This document shows, piece after piece, positions 1-10,060 of a stretch of 64,000 bases of DNA (positions are counted from its first letter, which is position 1; every line of letters starts with the position of its first letter). The notes under the pieces were generated by a model. It was not told the DNA's origin and did not search any database. It saw only the letters and a list, made by a program, of their open reading frames with translations. The stretch spans positions 206,001-270,000 of the forward strand of contig JACSYO010001951.1 in the NCBI GenBank assembly GCA_016806645.1, in the 5' to 3' direction. The position numbers were made by a program, and so were the translations under genes. Source of the stretch: Ophiodon elongatus (taxonomy: Eukaryota; Chordata; Actinopteri; Perciformes; Hexagrammidae).

Positions 1-355
1 CAGTCATTCCTCCTGTCTTCTGTCCTCCTGGCTGCTTTGTTTCAGCCGGCAGAGAAGTTTACATCGATCGTTCATGTGAAACACAGCAACGGTGGCCGTC
101 TGAATTAGGTTTCACTTTCGTTTACATGTTCACAGATGTATTGATAAAGTATTTACTCGCAAATATTTGACTGCACGTACAGTAACACGCGTAGTTGCCT
201 TCAACTCGAGTGTCCTTCACGTCACCTGGTTGACTTCACCACAGCGGCATGTCTGCTCGCACACGTGTGCGTTTGTGTCTGTGCGTTTGTGTCTGTGTGT
301 GCGTGTAGTTGGAGGAGCTCAGCAAATGTGCGCTGCAGCGTGATGATAAATGACA

Positions 356-562
356 CAAAAAAATTAAGTGCAAGTCCGTAAGATGGCGGACTCTGTGGAA
401 GACGTCCCGCTCCCTAGGAAGATATAAAAGCCTTTTTCTAAGCTAAGGAAAACAACGATTCTTAGTTTCAGGTGTTTATACACCGATTAAAACATAGTTA
501 TGAATATAATATTCAATATCTGCCAATAAACTCCCCTAAATGTTACACACTGTCCCTTTAAA
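356..562. repeat. Dispersed MITE-like repeat, family 1, copy 1
   Basis: The end of this stretch, around 530-560, reads CTAAATGTTACACACTGTCC followed by CTTTAAA. This is the reverse complement of the start of a second copy at 56,669. The body includes the 'gatggcggactctgtgg' and 'gtgtttatacaccgatta' segments I recognise from a very common fish repeat. It is non-coding. The left boundary is uncertain. Confidence 0.55.
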
Positions 563-599
563 ATGTCAACTTGTCTTTTTAACGTTTTGGCTCGTGAAC

Positions 600-800
600 G
601 GATTCAACAAAGCCAGGCGGTCTCCTTCCCCGTTCCCACTTCTTGTGCTAAGCTAAGCTAAGTTAGCTGCTAGCATACCTACCAGCTACATGTTTGATAG
701 AGCAATTTTGGGAGTGTGGCATCAATCTTCGCATCGAACTCTTGGCAAGAACGCAAATAGGCGCATTTCCCAAAATGCCACACTGTTCCTTTACAGTATG
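600..800. repeat. Half copy of foldback MITE, family 2
   Basis: This copy has the hallmark TGCTAAGCTAAGCTAA near 646, then a 'gtggcatcaatcttcgcat' segment, 'ctcttggcaagaa', and ends in 'gcgcatttcccaaaatg'. The same ordered blocks recur at 16.85, 21.54-22.0, 37.9-38.77, 39.89-40.33 and 49.03 kb. Only one arm is evident here. Confidence 0.6.
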
Positions 801-2297
801 CATCCTGAATACAGATATCTTCCCCGAAGACAGCAGTCTGCGCTCATCGTGCTGCAGCTCTTCCTCCCCCAGGGGAAGACAATCTCAAACCACTTCCCAT
901 TTTGTAGGGTACTACATGTACTTTCTACGACTTTACACTTTTTAACTCTATAATGCCTGCAGAAAATATAACTAAATAATGTAGTATCCATAGTCAGTAC
1001 ACAACTCTTTGCAATGCCGTGCTTCCCCTTAACACACGATCCGTGATGTAACAAAGTGTCCGATTGGCTCCCATTATTGCTGCTTGCAGCGTTGTTGGAG
1101 GGCGTGGCCGTTCATTGCGGCCCCCAAAAGCGCTGCTTGTAGCATTCTCAAAACAACAACAAAAACGCTCATCGCTCGTTGACTCCAGGGAACGAAGAAG
1201 AGTTTGGTTATAACGTTTGCATTTCCAGCAACCAGCAGCAAAAGTGAACTGCAGCCAAAGAGCCTGTGAAGGCCTGTTGGTGCCGACTTGCTCGACCGCA
1301 GAGCCCTGAGACATGCAAAGGACCCACACACAGAGATTCCTTGATTCACACTACCTAAAATGTGTCATAGACCAGTTTATTTCTACACAGGTATTTCTGA
1401 GTGTTGTGCAAAAGCTCTGTAAGAAGCAGTAGCTAAATTGTTGGCAACTTTTTATAAGGGGTCTATAAAGGTGCAGCCATTGGCTTTATTAAAGCTAGCG
1501 AATCAAAGCTATCAATTAGATGTCACTTAACGGAACACGTGTAGTCCACCCATACACACGAGTTTTCTCTTGATAAGAGATCTGACTGGGCTTGATGGAC
1601 ATCTCCATCACTCTCCTGTTAAATTTGTGGCACCGGTTAGGGTGGGACCAAGCTGTTATCGTTCCCATTGGTCCATAGAGTTTTGTGACATCATATTATT
1701 CCCATCATAGCTCCACCGAGCTTCAACCTGACCACAGGGATAATCAACCATGGTAATAGTAAGCACCTTTGTGAGTGTACAGGGCCTTTAACATAGATTT
1801 ACATGTTTTTGTTTATTAAGACATAAAAATGGCCATGAATTGATTCCATCTCCTTGGCAACGTGGATTCAAGCCTTCCAGTTCATCATGTTATCCATTTG
1901 GCAGGATTGAATTTGAATTTCACACGTCAGACAGTTGATTAAAATGAAATTGTGCTTTCATTATTCATTATATTCTCAATAAAAATGAATGGTTACAGTG
2001 AGGCTGTATTTATGCAAGTCCAAATTGAAATAGTTATATTAAATTGCTGTTCTAAGTGGTCATATTCTAAGTGGATCTTAAATGGCATCTGACTGAAATA
2101 TGTTTAATTATTTTTCTTATTGCATTCACTGTAACTATATATGATTAAAGAGCATTTTATTTTTTTAAATAAAACAAGTCAAGTGGAAGCTCTCGTGTCC
2201 AAAGTGAACGGGATTTATCGTAGTCGCGTCGTACTGCAGGAAATCTCGTGCGGTGCGCGAGCGTCCTCTCGCCGCACAACACAACTTGTCACCAAAG

Positions 2298-2312
2298 ATG
2301 GCGATTTGCTGA
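2298..2312 (+). promoter_or_regulatory. Upstream ORF 1 in rad23a leader (MAIC-stop)
   Basis: ATG GCG ATT TGC TGA lies 145 bases before the rad23a start codon. It is only a uORF if transcription starts upstream of 2298. Its ATG is embedded in the YY1-like AAGATGGCG motif, which often sits just downstream of the start site, so it may instead mark the extreme 5' end. Confidence 0.35.
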
Positions 2313-2318
2313 GTGCTC

Positions 2319-2393
2319 ATGGATACACACATTTTTCGGCTTGTCGTTGTCTCACCAGAAAACGCCAACTTTACGAACGAATCAACGGCTTAG
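2319..2393 (+). promoter_or_regulatory. Upstream ORF 2 in rad23a leader (24 codons)
   Basis: An ATG at 2319 opens a 24-codon frame ending in TAG at 2391-2393, 49 bases before the main start. The ATG context (gctcATGG) has the favourable G at +4. If included in the mRNA it could lower rad23a translation. The peptide resembles nothing I know. Confidence 0.35.
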
Positions 2394-2442
2394 CGAGCGC
2401 CCGTTTCCCCGCCTGAAGCGCACCGGACTCCCCGTCGCCGCC

Positions 2443-2508
2443 ATGCAGATCACGCTGAAGACGCTGCAGCAGCAGACCATTCAGATTGAGATCGACCCCG
2501 AACACACG
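2443..2508 (+). CDS. rad23a: rad23a coding exon 1
   Basis: Residues 1-22, the first beta-hairpin of the UBL domain. The donor is GTGAGT directly after the ACG codon, phase 0. The start was chosen because the UBL begins here and the Kozak context is strong. The neighbouring in-frame stop is inside intron 1. Confidence 0.95.
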
Positions 2509-4773
2509 GTGAGTGGCGGCTAGCTCCACAGCTAGCTTTGAGCTAACGGCAGCAGCGGAGCGACCCGTGTTTGTAACTTTGCGCAGAGACGTCACAGTTG
2601 TATTTGTGATATGTCCCAAACACGGTAACGTGTTATGTGGTCGCCACGAACCGGTGCCAGTTAACGGCGCGTGCGAGGAGTTTGGCAACACGCAGGAAAC
2701 ACGCGCAGGGTGCCGAGCAACGCGAACCCCTCACGAGCGACCGTTAGCCGGCTAGCTAGCAGAGCAGCCCGGTAACAAAAGTCACCGGGACGCGACCGCG
2801 AACGGGTTTCTGGTCGTTTTCAAGTTGGCTCCCGGTAGGTGACGTCGCTGCTGCCGCTCTCCGGTAACACCTGGTGTGAACGGGAACGTAGTGCCACCAC
2901 TTCTGCGACGAGCTCCCCCCGCTACGATAATGGTTGTCATTGCTAATGCTAACGCGTATGACACTGCTAATTACGACGAGCCGTGTTGGGAGCGGGCTAA
3001 GTTTGTTAGCATGTTCACATCATCGGACACGCAGCTAGCAGGCCAGCGTGAGGGGAGCACCACCCTGTGCTCTTTGAGCAGGACTTACGGGACTCGGAGG
3101 GGTTTCATTCCGACAGTTAGCTTTTATATTATGTGTATATCTTATCTTATTTTATCTTGTGTGTAGTACTGCGTATGAATGGGACCCTGGTCTTACTCAT
3201 CATACTTTTGCAAGTCAGCCATGATGTCTGTCTGTCTGTCTGTTGATGACATTGTCATCGGTCCATCTGGACGGTTTCCTTAGTGGGTGCTCAGAGATCA
3301 AAGAGGTGCATCTTACACAGAGTATGGATATTAATGCGTGGAAATAAAAGCCTTAGGAGACTAATTAGGAAGTGCCTGCATGTTGGTGTGTTGTTGATTA
3401 TGATTCCTCTTCCCTTTCTCAGGTGAAGGCCTTAAAAGAGAAGATCGAGGCAGAAAGAGGAAAAGACAACTTTCCTGTATCTGGGCAGAAGCTGATTTAC
3501 GCTGGGAAAATCCTGCAAGATGACACGCCCATTAAAGATTACAACATCGATGAGAAGAATTTTGTGGTGGTGATGGTTTCCAAGGTAAGATCTTGACTGA
3601 CTGTAATAGCTCCTGATGACATTGTTTTTTATGGTGTGGTTTTCTGAGCGAATCTATTGTCCACAAGTAGTTTTTGTATTGTAGTACTTTTCTTTTGGCT
3701 GATTTTAAGTTCAGACATTTTCACTATGAAAGACACTGAGTATGATTGTCCTATAAAATATTGCATACAGTCATATTAAAAATAATCCCGCTCAGTCATC
3801 GCTTATGACCCACTAAAAGTGTCGGTCTTTTGCTGTGTTCGGGACAATTCTGGGCATCAACCTCTATTAAAAACGTATCGACGAGGTGCCAGATCATAGG
3901 CGCGCATTCCAAGAGGAAGCTACGAAAATTGGCGGACACAACGCCAAAAATACGTAATACGTAAAAATTGTGAGCCAAGTGGACGAAACGAGCCCGGGCA
4001 GGAGAGGCCGGTTTTGAATGTTGTGTTTGCACAACACTAGTCTAACAACAACTTCTCCCGAACTGGCCGAAGGCTAAACCCGCAGCTGCCGCCTCGCCTC
4101 CGGCCTCGGAAGCCCCCAAGCCCCCTGTGCAGGACTCTGGCTCCACGTCAACAGCTGTCCCGGCTACAACCCCAGCTTCAGACCCGGCCCCGGCCCCGGC
4201 AGCTGTCCCCGCTCCCTCCGAGGAGGCCAAAGAGGAGCCAAGCACCGAAGCCACGGAACCACAACCAGCCAGGTAGAACCTGTCTACAAGTATTTTGGAC
4301 ATACTGGAGAAAGTTGGGAAGTAGTGCCAGTGAAGTCAATTTTTCACATATCACTATTTAGGGTTTGGTCTGTCTGGACTCATTTGTCCTCATTATTCAA
4401 ACTTAATTGCTAGAAGTGACTTTTGGGTGAGTCATTACCATAGCTGGAAAAGTATATAGCAGTTAACAGTAAAAATAATAAGTTTTGAATGCATTTAAAA
4501 AATAAGAATTGGGTAATTTTAAGTATGCCATTATTTAGCTGCTCTCGCTAAATGGTCTGATTTACTAGACACGTCTTGAAGTTCATGTGAAATATTTTGT
4601 AAGTGGGCCCTGGTAAAGCAAAGGACCCTGTTTCCTAAAAGGTAGAATGTCTTTATTGTATCAGTAAACAATAGTCTAGTATGCCCAACATTTATATTCA
4701 ATATTTATATGATAAGGTGACTCCCTGAGCAAATGGACTGGCTCCCAACCCAAAAAAAGACAATTACTCCTAT

Positions 4774-4858
<85 letters not shown>

Positions 4859-4891
4859 ATATATATGTGAATATATATATATATGTGTGTG

Positions 4892-4956
<65 letters not shown>

Positions 4957-4967
4957 GTATACATATG

Positions 4968-5006
<39 letters not shown>

Positions 5007-5009
5007 ATA

Positions 5010-5088
<79 letters not shown>

Positions 5089-8000
5089 CTCTATAAAATA
5101 AAAAAAATATTTATTTATTTATATATCTCTATAAAATATATGTAGTCTTGTCCGTTCTCATGACCGTGTTGTCTGACTTTCCTTCTCTCTCTCTCGTAGC
5201 TCCAGTGGCGCCGGTCAGGGCTTGGACGCCTCCTCGGCTCTGGGTAGGTAACAACTGAATCTCTGCCAGACTTGCATTCTGTGCAGCTGTTAACAGTCAC
5301 TGCAGTAGCTGTCATTTGCCTAATGCTGTTAAATGTAGATTGTACTTTCAGACAATTGAGTGTTATAAATAGGTTAACGTCACAGCCGTTTCGGTTGTTG
5401 TGTAAAACTGGGGTTATATTTGTTGTGCCACAAATTGTAACTTCTGTGAGTTAGGGACTTTACAGGCTGCAGTGCAGTACATGCTGTTTCTATATTTAGA
5501 CTGACAAAAGTACGCCATCCCTTATTGTGGTGCCACAGAGAGCCGAGGGGATTCCCATTGGTCCAGTTATAGATTTAGTTGTACTTACTTGATAGAGAAC
5601 GTAAAAAGAGTAGCAGTAATGCTGATATTTTAGCCCAGTGTGTATGTTATAATGTTGTATAACTATGTATGGATTTAAACGTGCCATATATTCAAAATTT
5701 AGAGCATATCTATTGACTCCACATGGCTCTCAACATGGCAGCGGCCGAGCTAACGCTGCCAACAGCAGCAACATTGCTGACAGAGCTAACGGTGTCTGTC
5801 TGAATCGCTGTTGAACTTCATGCATGAGGGTGCAACTTTGCAAATTTCAAAAATATGCAGAGTAAGTAACTTGGTTGTGTGTGTGTGTGTTGCGTTTTCA
5901 GTGACTGGAGCGGAGTACGAGGCCATGCTCACAGAGATCATGTCGATGGGCTACGAAAGGGAGAGAGTGGTGGCGGCGCTACGGGCCAGTTTCAACAACC
6001 CCCATAGAGCTGTGGAGTACCTGCTCACCGTGAGTCTCAGGCTTACAATTCAAAAAGTACCTCTGGTTTAACATTTTTACACATTCAACTTCTGTGTGCA
6101 GCAGTTGTGCCTACTGAGCATCACGTTGTCTATTGTGGCAACCCACTTTCCTACATATGTACTAAATATAACGTACTACAATACACTAAGCTCTGCTGTC
6201 TCCAGCCTCCTCTCTCACATCTCTGAGGTCTCCCCGAGCACCAGCTGCATCCGGTCGCTGCCTTTACAGTGTGGAAAAGTCAAGTTTTCAAAAAATGACA
6301 AGATTTCCTGATTTAGTTGTAATTGATCAATGCTCCATATGCTAAATATTTGCTCTGTTTGGTACATTTAAGGAGCTCTATAGGGAATTGGAGCGTCTCT
6401 CTGAGGAATTTCCGTGTCACTGCTGTCAATCAGGCGGTGGCTGAGCCGGCGGTCAGAAGCTAACAGCGCAATGAACGGCAACAGTGCTGACAGAGCTAAC
6501 GGGGTAAACATGGTAGGAAACCAGAGGTTGGGCGCTGTGTTTCCGTGACAGCGTTGTCAGTCGGCACGGCGATGACCGCGGTATGAGCGCAGTGCAGAGT
6601 GGCAGCCATTAGCTAGCCAGCGGGACACAAACAGGGACTAACATGCGTGTGCGTCTGGACCGGCTATGTGAACAAAGCACAGGGAAGCTCTGATTATATA
6701 TATTTACACACGCACACGGGGGGAGTGAGTTGTAATTATCAACTAATAGGAACCAAATGATCGGTTGCCCACTAACCTCCATGGCTCTCCCACTATTGTG
6801 ATCGCTCCATGTTCTTTGGCAGCACGCAAGGAGTGTGTTTGTGTGTGATTGACACTTGTGTTGTTGTGTTTCCAGGGTATCCCCAGCAGCCCAGTCCAGG
6901 AGAGTAATCCCCCAGCGCAGGCCCCCGCGTCTGGACCCACAGAGGCCCCGTCTCTAGCAGAGGGTGAGGCACCTGTCCGTTTCTCCCTACTGTGTAAAAA
7001 TATATTAAGAGTACTGCTGGGGTATTGATCGTAGTGGATTAAAAAAAAATAACTTCCTCCCATATCGTTACATGTGACTGTTGAAGGCCTGGGCACATTT
7101 ACAGATGATGACAACTGTCAATGACTCATCATATGACTCATATGTTTTTCTGCCACGCTCGTGTGTAAATTGTTCAACTTGTTAGTTGCTACCAACTAAC
7201 TCTGTGGAGTGTTGTGGCTTATGGTCTCTAGTGGATATAGGACTAGAGCTGATCAAAAGAGAATTATTTTGTTATCAATTAATCGTTTATTTATTTTTTA
7301 GGCAGAATAGCCAAACAATTGATGGTTCCAAGGTTCTAGTATGAAGGAATTTGCAACTTTTCTCTTCTAAAAACTTTAAATGTGATGTATACAAAACAAG
7401 GCAAAAGATGAATGTGTATACAAATATTCGCTATGTTGTGCTCATTACAATGAAAGGCAAATCTAATTTTATATCGAACTATAAAGCAAAGAATCTGTGT
7501 GCATATCTCGAACCGTTGGTCTGATCTACTGCACACTCTGCCGGTGTACCGGCGGGGCCTCGAGGGCCTGCTGTGCTGAAGTTGGTGCAATTTGGACATG
7601 CGACACGTTCAATATTAATAAACTGTGGATCAACAAGACTGGAAACTTAAATCCAGCTCAGTCTGGCCATGAATTACGAGACGGAACGTGAAATGGCAGA
7701 CGGTCTGCGTTGGGTTCTGATGGTTATTCGTTCTGCAGGAGAGAACCCACTTGCATTCCTGCGGACCCAGCCCCAGTTTCTGCACATGAGACAGGCCATC
7801 CAGCAGAACCCCACTCTGCTACCAGCTCTACTCCAGCAACTAGGCCGAGAGAATCCTCAGCTTCTACAGGTAACGCTCTACGCAGGTCATCTCTAGTTAA
7901 TGTCTTTGTGGCCACAAGGCAAGCCGAACTGCGTTTGGATTTAATTTTGTTTGCAAATTCTCATCCTTGCTCACCCTTCATTTAACGGATCTCCAGCTCG

Positions 8001-8461
8001 TTACACGTGTCGGATTATAACCGTCACTATCTTCTCCTCTGCGTCTCATCCCTCCCCAGCAAATCAGTCAGCATCAGGAGCTGTTCATCCAGATGTTGAA
8101 CGAGCCAGTGGGAGAGGGCGGAGATGCACCAGAAGTTGGAGAGTTGGGGGCAGCGGGGGAGGAGGGTGCACCTGTTAACTACATCCAGGTTACACCTCAG
8201 GAGAAGGAAGCTATCGAAAGGGTGAATATTGAAAATGTCTCCTTTTTTTTTCTCTCTCTGTTGTGAATTGTTAGAGATTAGAACTAAAACGCTGCAGATC
8301 CTGTTTCTAACGCAGCGGTTCCCTCCTCTTCCTCGCTCTCTCAACAGTTAAAACAGCTGGGCTTCCCCGAGGCCCTGGTGATCCAGGCTTACTTTGCCTG
8401 CGAGAAGAACGAGAACCTGGCCGCCAACTTTCTCCTCAACCAGGGACTGGAAGATGACTGA
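2443..8461 (+). CDS. rad23a: RAD23 homolog A, UV excision repair protein (complete, 9 coding exons)
   Basis: This gene encodes a ubiquitin-receptor shuttle that carries ubiquitinated proteins to the 26S proteasome and stabilises XPC in nucleotide excision repair. The nine exons total 1095 nt and give 364 residues, against 363 in human RAD23A and 409 in RAD23B. The domains in order are UBL at about 1-76 (starting MQITLKTLQQQT), a Pro/Ala/Glu linker at 77-158, UBA1 at about 162-203 (MSMGYERERVVAALRAS), the XPC-binding STI1-like domain at about 231-290 (NPLAFLRTQPQF, QQLGRENPQLLQ), and UBA2 at about 317-362 (GFPEALVIQAYFACEKNENL). All introns are GT-AG and phases match. The first residues (MQ, IDP) look slightly RAD23B-like. 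The total length, the short linker before UBA2 and the nfix neighbour argue for the A paralogue. Teleosts may carry two rad23a copies, and I cannot say which this is. Confidence 0.96.
3423..3584 (+). CDS. rad23a: rad23a coding exon 2
   Basis: Residues 23-76, the rest of the UBL domain. It contains VKALKEKIEAERG and the conserved QKLIYAGKIL core with DEKNFVVVMV at the end. The acceptor is preceded by CCCTTTCTCAG and the donor is GTAAGA. Both ends are phase 0. Confidence 0.96.
4073..4272 (+). CDS. rad23a: rad23a coding exon 3
   Basis: Residues 77-142 plus two bases of codon 143. It encodes the flexible linker between UBL and UBA1, very rich in Ala, Pro, Ser and Glu. The donor is GTAGAA, and the ACTTCTCCCG acceptor tract is modest. 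A nearby alternative acceptor is possible, but only this one keeps VSK-AKP continuous and gives the phase exon 4 needs. Confidence 0.88.
4776..5090. repeat. Compound (TG)n/(TA)n microsatellite in rad23a intron 3
   Basis: About 39 TG units run from 4776. They are followed by interspersed TATA and TATG blocks, a long (TA)n stretch at about 4895-4950, more TA and TG blocks, and a final (TG)n at about 5051-5082. It ends about 110 bases before exon 4. Open frames reported here in both strands are repeat artefacts. Confidence 0.97.
5200..5243 (+). CDS. rad23a: rad23a coding exon 4
   Basis: A 44-nt exon for residues 143-157 plus one base of codon 158 (SSSGAGQGLDASSAL). It follows a strong CT-rich tract ending GTAG and has donor GTAGGT. 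It joins exon 5 to give the family's conserved LVTGAEYE junction. Confidence 0.9.
5725..5810. repeat. Dispersed repeat family 4, copy in rad23a intron 4
   Basis: It shares the block TTGCTGACAGAGCTAACGGT and the flanking gcggccgagctaacg pattern with copies at about 6430-6620 and 11,650-11,790. It is non-coding and of unknown class. Confidence 0.5.
5902..6029 (+). CDS. rad23a: rad23a coding exon 5
   Basis: Residues 158-200, nearly all of UBA1, including MLTEIMSMGYERERVV and NNPHRAVEYLLT. The acceptor is TGCGTTTTCAG with a short (GT)n tract just before it. The donor is GTGAGT. Confidence 0.96.
6430..6620. repeat. Dispersed repeat family 4, copy in rad23a intron 5
   Basis: The ordered blocks ggctgagccggcggtcag, agctaacagcgc, GTGCTGACAGAGCTAACG and gctgtgtttccgtgacag also occur, diverged, near 11,655-11,790. 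The two copies in neighbouring rad23a introns are about 0.7 kb apart, in the same orientation. Confidence 0.55.
6876..6963 (+). CDS. rad23a: rad23a coding exon 6
   Basis: Residues 201-229 plus one base of codon 230. It starts with GIPSSP, the end of UBA1, followed by a Pro/Ala-rich linker to the XPC-binding domain. The acceptor is TTGTGTTTCCAG and the donor is GTGAGG. Confidence 0.93.
7235..7430. repeat. Diverged dispersed repeat in rad23a intron 6
   Basis: The order gactagagctgatc, atcaattaatcg, cagaatagccaaacaattga, tggttccaaggt, then an AT-rich part with acaaaacaaggcaaa, follows a repeat I recognise from many fish genomes. The match is from memory and the copy is degenerate. Confidence 0.45.
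7739..7869 (+). CDS. rad23a: rad23a coding exon 7
   Basis: Residues 230-273, the core of the XPC-binding STI1-like domain (ENPLAFLRTQPQF, MRQAIQQNPTLLPALLQQLG). The acceptor is TTCTGCAG and the donor is GTAACG, which departs from consensus at +5/+6. Confidence 0.95.
8060..8221 (+). CDS. rad23a: rad23a coding exon 8
   Basis: Residues 274-327. It holds the end of the XPC-binding domain (QHQELFIQMLNEP), a Gly/Glu-rich spacer, and the start of UBA2 (NYIQVTPQEKEAIER). The acceptor is CCTCCCCAG and the donor is GTGAAT. Confidence 0.95.
8348..8461 (+). CDS. rad23a: rad23a coding exon 9, with stop codon
   Basis: Residues 328-364, the C-terminal UBA2 (GFPEALVIQAYFACEKNENL), ending in LEDD and TGA at 8459-8461. 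The acceptor is CTCTCTCAACAG. Confidence 0.96.
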   Translation, partial: LKQLGFPEALVIQAYFACEKNENLAANFLLNQGLEDD

Positions 8462-10060
8462 GCGGCGCTGCCTTCCTGCTCCTCCCTCCTCCCTCCTGCC
8501 CTTCCCCTCTTCAGCTCAGCATAAAAAGACTGCACCCCCAATTTTATTGTACAGCTACCAACCTCGGCTCAACCCGACCGGAGAGGGGAGGAGAGGGGAG
8601 AGCCAGCAGGGGCGTGCGGGTGGGGGATGGGACAGGGAAGGGGTGACGGCGAGGTTGCGGTGGGGCTACACGGTTAAAGTACACAAAGAGGAGGTCGTGT
8701 GCAGGAAGGTCAGACTCGGATCATCGGAGGTCGGGGTGTAAAAGTGTGGAGGAATGACAAAACCCACGTGAATTCCAATGGAATGTGTGGGCTTTGTCTC
8801 GGGGAGATCTATAATTTGATTTTAGACGCGCGCTTTGTGACATTAGGGAGGAGGGCGGGGCGGGAGGGAGGGGGGGGGTTTGCGACGAGTGTGTGCGTGT
8901 GTGAGTACATGTCTGTGTGCCTGTGCAGATGGATGCGATACAGTCGAGCTGAAAAAGTAATCAATTTCTCATTCTCTTAAGTTTGTTAGTGGCGTAGCTG
9001 CATCGTATGGAAGCACATCCTCCTCACTGCGACATCATCATCATCATCATCATCATCATCAGTGTGTGTAACTGCTTGTATGTAAGCCTCATGTACGCAC
9101 GTCCAAGGGCAGAATAGGCAGAGATCGACTGGATTGTGCTGCACCTATGTATGTGTCTGACATGATGTTGCTGGGGGGGTCTATCAGTCTGGGAGGGAGG
9201 GAGGGAGGGAGGTAAAGGAAACTAAACTGACAAAGAAGTACCTGGTTGTTCTGTTCACTTTGTCCCGCCCTCATCTGTCCTCCTGCAGACGACAGTCCTG
9301 CAACAATGCTGTGCCTGCCTGTTTAGGTTCATCCAATGTGGAACTATTTTTGTCTGTGCTGATAGCTTTTGGTGCTAATTAACACTACTGTCTGTGCCAC
9401 TTAACATATGGTTTAACAAACAAAGAAACACAATGGCATCTTGAGCAGACGCCGGTTGCCACGGTGAGGTAGTTTTACAGCCTTATTCAGTAAAAGTATT
9501 TTTCCCCGTTCACCAAATTGGTTTGTTTTATCAGGACGGCCCTCACTCTCCAGCAGTTTGTCTTTTAGTCTGCCAGCATTTGACCACATGTGGGAAGACA
9601 TTTTACAAGTTAACCAAAATGATTAAATATCCACACTCTTTCAGTTCTCACGTGTTCTATGCAAATATTTGCAGATGAATCTGTGTGCGCTGCTTGGTGA
9701 GGTCTAAACCATTTGCATGGGGGGTTAACAGTGATCGAGTCATCCGGACCGTGCAACTTATTCTTTTTCTCGAGGTCAACACATGTTCCAACAGATGCGT
9801 TAAGAATAAACAACTTTATACAGTTATGTTGTACTAACATGTCTAGGATTTCTAGAAAAGCTTTTTCTTTTTTCCCTTGTAACATCGCTTTCAGACATTC
9901 AAAACACTTCAGGGAGAGAAAAGGGAACCAGGTCCCTCTAAAATGACTTAAAGTAAACTTTCTGTATCTTTTATCTTCCCAAATCTAAACCATTTGATTG
10001 AATCTAAGTTCTAATAAGGCTTAGATTAAATTCTGAATAAAAGAAAATGACAACTTCCCT
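8462..10060 (+). other. rad23a: rad23a 3' UTR and candidate poly(A) signals
   Basis: There is no coding sequence after the stop. AATAAA occurs at 9805-9810 (in TAAGAATAAACAAC) and at 10036-10041, with an ATTAAA at 10025. Either could end the transcript, giving a 3' UTR of about 1.4-1.6 kb. The stretch includes a G-rich segment at 8570-8880, a (CAT)n tract at about 9033 and a (GGGA)n tract at about 9191-9212. The true cleavage site cannot be fixed from sequence. Confidence 0.5.
9033..9062. repeat. (CAT)n microsatellite in rad23a 3' UTR
   Basis: About ten perfect CAT units, probably transcribed as part of the rad23a 3' UTR. Confidence 0.9.

Larger units (their letters stand above)
1..2190. other. 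Intergenic sequence upstream of rad23a
   Basis: I see no convincing coding exon here. The longest open frames are about 110 codons, are not flanked by splice signals with family homology, and resemble no protein I know. The interval contains two dispersed-repeat copies described separately (about 356-562 and 600-800), and AT-rich unique-looking sequence from about 1800 to 2170. The upstream neighbour gene is not in the window. Confidence 0.6.
2190..2442 (+). promoter_or_regulatory. rad23a promoter and 5' leader, CpG-rich
   Basis: The sequence changes abruptly from AT-rich to CpG-rich at about 2190, and the CpG-rich stretch continues past exon 1 to about 3000, as in a housekeeping CpG-island promoter. 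An AAAGATGGCG block at 2294-2303 resembles the YY1-type core promoter motif. No TATA box stands at a convincing distance. The start codon context GCCGCCATGC at 2437-2446 is a strong Kozak match. The transcription start cannot be placed from sequence alone, so the border between promoter and leader is inferred. Confidence 0.55.

Noticed and set aside
4676..5145. Open frames encoding poly-CV, poly-TH or poly-YI
   Set aside because: They are translations of (TG)n and (TA)n microsatellites. The same reasoning removes all His-Thr and Cys-Val frames in the window.
2443..8461. rad23b as identity
   Set aside because: The N-terminus is slightly B-like, but the length (364), the short acidic spacer before UBA2 and the nfix linkage favour rad23a.
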